Shown in pieces: positions 7,156-8,224 of a DNA stretch of 8,224 nt. The DNA is taken from contig JARVJW010000057.1 of NCBI GenBank assembly GCA_029775955.1, positions 1 through 8,224 of the forward strand, given 5' to 3'. A program made the position numbers and the translations under genes. This DNA is from Nitrososphaeria archaeon. Lineage in GTDB: Archaea > Thermoproteota > Nitrososphaeria > Conexivisphaerales > UBA164. How positions within the stretch are numbered: the stretch's first letter is position 1; each line of letters opens with the position of its first letter. The notes beneath the pieces were generated by a model. That model saw nothing but the letters and a program-made list of their open reading frames with translations. It was not told where the DNA came from and ran no database searches.

Positions 7156-7643
7156 TATGGCTCTCTCCTCCTCAGGCTTAATATGTGGGGTAATATATTT
7201 ATAGCTAATTTAATTGAAGTTCTTACTGCAGAAGGAGAACCAGGTACCGCAATTATGACGCTATCGTTAAACATCCCCATTATTGCATTACCGATCATTG
7301 CATTATCACCCACCTCTTTATAGCTAAGATCTCTGAATCGCTCTCCAAAACCTTCAATTATTTTATCTGATACCGATTTAACGCATAAATCAGTTAGATC
7401 GTCTTTCGTTGGCCCTGTGCCACCTATTAGAATAATGACGTCCGGAAAAAAATTAAGGGCCCTAAAGATTTCTCCCTTTATTTTAACCTCTTTATCGGGC
7501 ACAAGCCACCTAAAGATCACCTTATTGTTGGATGACCTTATCAAGCCGGATGCTATGTTTCCGCTTTCATCACTAATTTTTCTATCATATCTTGAGGTGC
7601 TGACAGTTATAAGCGCAAATTTTATCGTTGGTTTGCTTTCCAA
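7155..7643 (-). CDS. moaB: Molybdopterin adenylyltransferase-like protein MoaB/Mog
   Basis: A 162-residue cytosolic protein of the MoaB/MogA family. In archaea this family is thought to adenylylate molybdopterin before molybdenum or tungsten insertion. The family core GGTGPTKDD is at 74-82, EGFGERFR at 97-104, and VPGSPSAV at 133-140. The usual RD of GGTGxxxRD is KD here (K80, D81), a conservative change. Length matches single-domain MoaB (about 160-175), without the extra domains of MoeA. The start is TTG at 7643, 1 bp after the moaC stop; AAAAGGGG about 7 nt upstream may bind the ribosome. No ATG lies near the N-terminus before FALITVS, so TTG is preferred. Its pairing with moaC supports a role in pterin cofactor synthesis. 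Confidence 0.92.
   Translation of the reverse strand: MESKPTIKFALITVSTSRYDRKISDESGNIASGLIRSSNNKVIFRWLVPDKEVKIKGEIFRALNFFPDVIILIGGTGPTKDDLTDLCVKSVSDKIIEGFGERFRDLSYKEVGDNAMIGNAIMGMFNDSVIIAVPGSPSAVRTSIKLAINILPHILSLRRREP
7167..7173 (-). promoter_or_regulatory. Shine-Dalgarno of rfcS inside moaB
   Basis: GAGGAGG on the minus strand lies inside the last codons of moaB (its Arg-rich tail), 11 nt before the ATG at 7155. It matches the CCTCC anti-Shine-Dalgarno. A second GGAGG at about 7149-7153 overlaps the first codons and sits 5 nt before the in-frame ATG at 7143. Two stacked ribosome sites therefore precede two possible starts. Confidence 0.5.
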
Positions 7644-7644
7644 T

Positions 7645-8079
7645 TTAAGGCCCCTTTTCCTTTTTCACAACTTTTATATCTGTTATTTTTGTATGCGGGT
7701 ACTGACCTCTTTCGTCCTTTTCGTATTTCTTGACCATATCCCATATGTTGAGCAACCCTACAGATACACCGTATAATGCTTCCATTTCGACACCAGTTTT
7801 TGCTAACGACGATACAGTTACCGAAATTTCTGCTCCACTATCAATTAACCTGGCTTCTGCACTGACAAACTCAATTGGTATTGGATGACAAAAAGTTATT
7901 GCGGCAGAAGTGCTTTTAACGGCTTCTATTGCTTTCAGTTCTGCTACTGCCAAAGGGTCTCCCTTTTCAACCCCCTTTTCACTTATTAAAGCAAGTGATT
8001 TTTTGCTCAGTAAAATTGTACCCTTTGCTATAGCCGTCCTCTTTACCACTTTCTTTTCAGAAATATCAATAGTTTTCAT
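7645..8079 (-). CDS. moaC: Cyclic pyranopterin monophosphate synthase MoaC
   Basis: A 144-residue enzyme that, after the radical-SAM MoaA, converts the cyclised GTP intermediate to cyclic pyranopterin monophosphate in molybdenum cofactor synthesis. Visible family marks are DIS at 5-7, KGD at 39-41, CHPIPIEF at 64-71 with catalytic H65, TGVEMEAL at 95-102, and WDMVKKYEKDERGQYPHT at 113-130 with D114 and K117 matching the E. coli D128/K131 pair. It lacks the bacterial GGKSG tail and ends after IKVVKKEKGP, which as I recall is usual for archaeal MoaC, so it is not a truncation. ATG at 8079 has a TATA box about 27 bp upstream and no Shine-Dalgarno, indicating a leaderless first gene. moaA is not in the window. 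Confidence 0.95.
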   Translation of the reverse strand: MKTIDISEKKVVKRTAIAKGTILLSKKSLALISEKGVEKGDPLAVAELKAIEAVKSTSAAITFCHPIPIEFVSAEARLIDSGAEISVTVSSLAKTGVEMEALYGVSVGLLNIWDMVKKYEKDERGQYPHTKITDIKVVKKEKGP

Positions 8080-8102
8080 ATAATTAACTTGCGTTTTGCT
8101 TG

Positions 8103-8110
8103 TTTATAAA
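8103..8110 (-). promoter_or_regulatory. TATA box of the moaC-led operon
   Basis: Minus-strand TTTATAAA is centred about 27 bp before the moaC ATG, so transcription should begin within a few bases of that ATG. The mRNA would be leaderless or nearly so, in agreement with the missing Shine-Dalgarno. Given the tight packing downstream, this promoter may drive moaC, moaB, rfcS and hisS, and perhaps sdhABCD. Confidence 0.6.
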
Positions 8111-8157
8111 ATCATTAGTTTAATAATTTTACCTGTTCACATAGCTTGTAGCCCAAC

Positions 8158-8173
8158 TTGACACTTATGTCAA
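8158..8173. promoter_or_regulatory. Perfect 16-bp palindrome, operator-like
   Basis: TTGACA (8158-8163) and TGTCAA (8168-8173) are exact inverted arms around CTTA. The site lies about 80-95 bp upstream of moaC and 15 bp upstream of a plus-strand TATA-like element, as a dimeric regulator's operator would. A chance palindrome or a small hairpin is also possible. Confidence 0.4.
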
Positions 8174-8188
8174 CTATTTCTGTCTTGA

Positions 8189-8195
8189 TTTATAG
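8189..8195 (+). promoter_or_regulatory. Possible TATA box of a rightward gene
   Basis: TTTATAG is centred 25 bp before an ATG at 8217, the spacing seen for the reductase gene and close to that of moaC. It would drive a divergent gene of which only two codons fall inside the window. A competing reading is the end of a minus-strand gene: the minus frame from 8224 stays open for 16 codons and stops with TAG at 8174-8176. The window is too short to decide. Confidence 0.25.
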
Positions 8196-8224
8196 TGTTT
8201 ATCATCAAGTGTTGTCATGCCCAT

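Noticed and set aside
7645..7670. MoaC truncated because it lacks the GGKSG tail
   Set aside because: Archaeal MoaC proteins, as I recall, commonly end soon after this point, and all catalytic residues are present.
8174..8224. Minus-strand partial CDS ending with TAG at 8174
   Set aside because: Only 16 codons are visible, with no recognisable motif, and a plus-strand TATA/ATG pair competes for the same bases. Kept as an open alternative, not a feature.

Overview
The window looks like a piece of archaeal chromosome, probably from the Nitrososphaeria/Thaumarchaeota side of the TACK group. The evidence is an archaeal clamp-loader small subunit, an archaeal-type MoaC, and wording in SdhA, HisRS and RfcS that resembles what I remember of thaumarchaeal homologues. 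Promoter architecture also fits: TATA boxes lie about 25-28 bp before start codons and the first genes have no leader. No database search was possible, so lineage is an inference, and nothing here shows ammonia oxidation.

Every confident gene is on the minus strand, so the story reads right to left. From 8079 down to 1549 eight genes are packed almost without gaps: moaC, moaB, rfcS, hisS, sdhA, sdhB, sdhC, sdhD. Junctions are 1-3 bp gaps or 1-8 bp overlaps, except the 25 bp between hisS and sdhA. The block joins molybdopterin synthesis, the replication clamp loader, histidyl-tRNA charging and a complete succinate:quinone oxidoreductase. moaC has a clear leaderless promoter; sdhA may have a weaker one of its own.

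sdhABCD is complete. SdhA keeps the covalent-FAD histidine and catalytic residues, SdhB keeps all cluster cysteines, and the two three-helix anchors each carry a histidine pair 42 residues apart. That predicts a two-heme anchor split over two subunits.

Downstream of sdhD, an aldo/keto reductase (495-1505) has its own TATA box and looks like a separate unit. To its left, 1-494 has no intact gene but contains several hairpins, one placed as a possible terminator, and a short broken reading frame. To the right of moaC, 8080-8224 holds the moaC promoter, a perfect 16-bp palindrome and a plus-strand TATA element that may serve a gene starting at the very edge.

I see no mobile element, CRISPR array, tRNA or rRNA. 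The window is mostly housekeeping; the points worth checking are the heme-ligand pattern, a changed HisRS motif, the operon composition and the two non-coding flanks.
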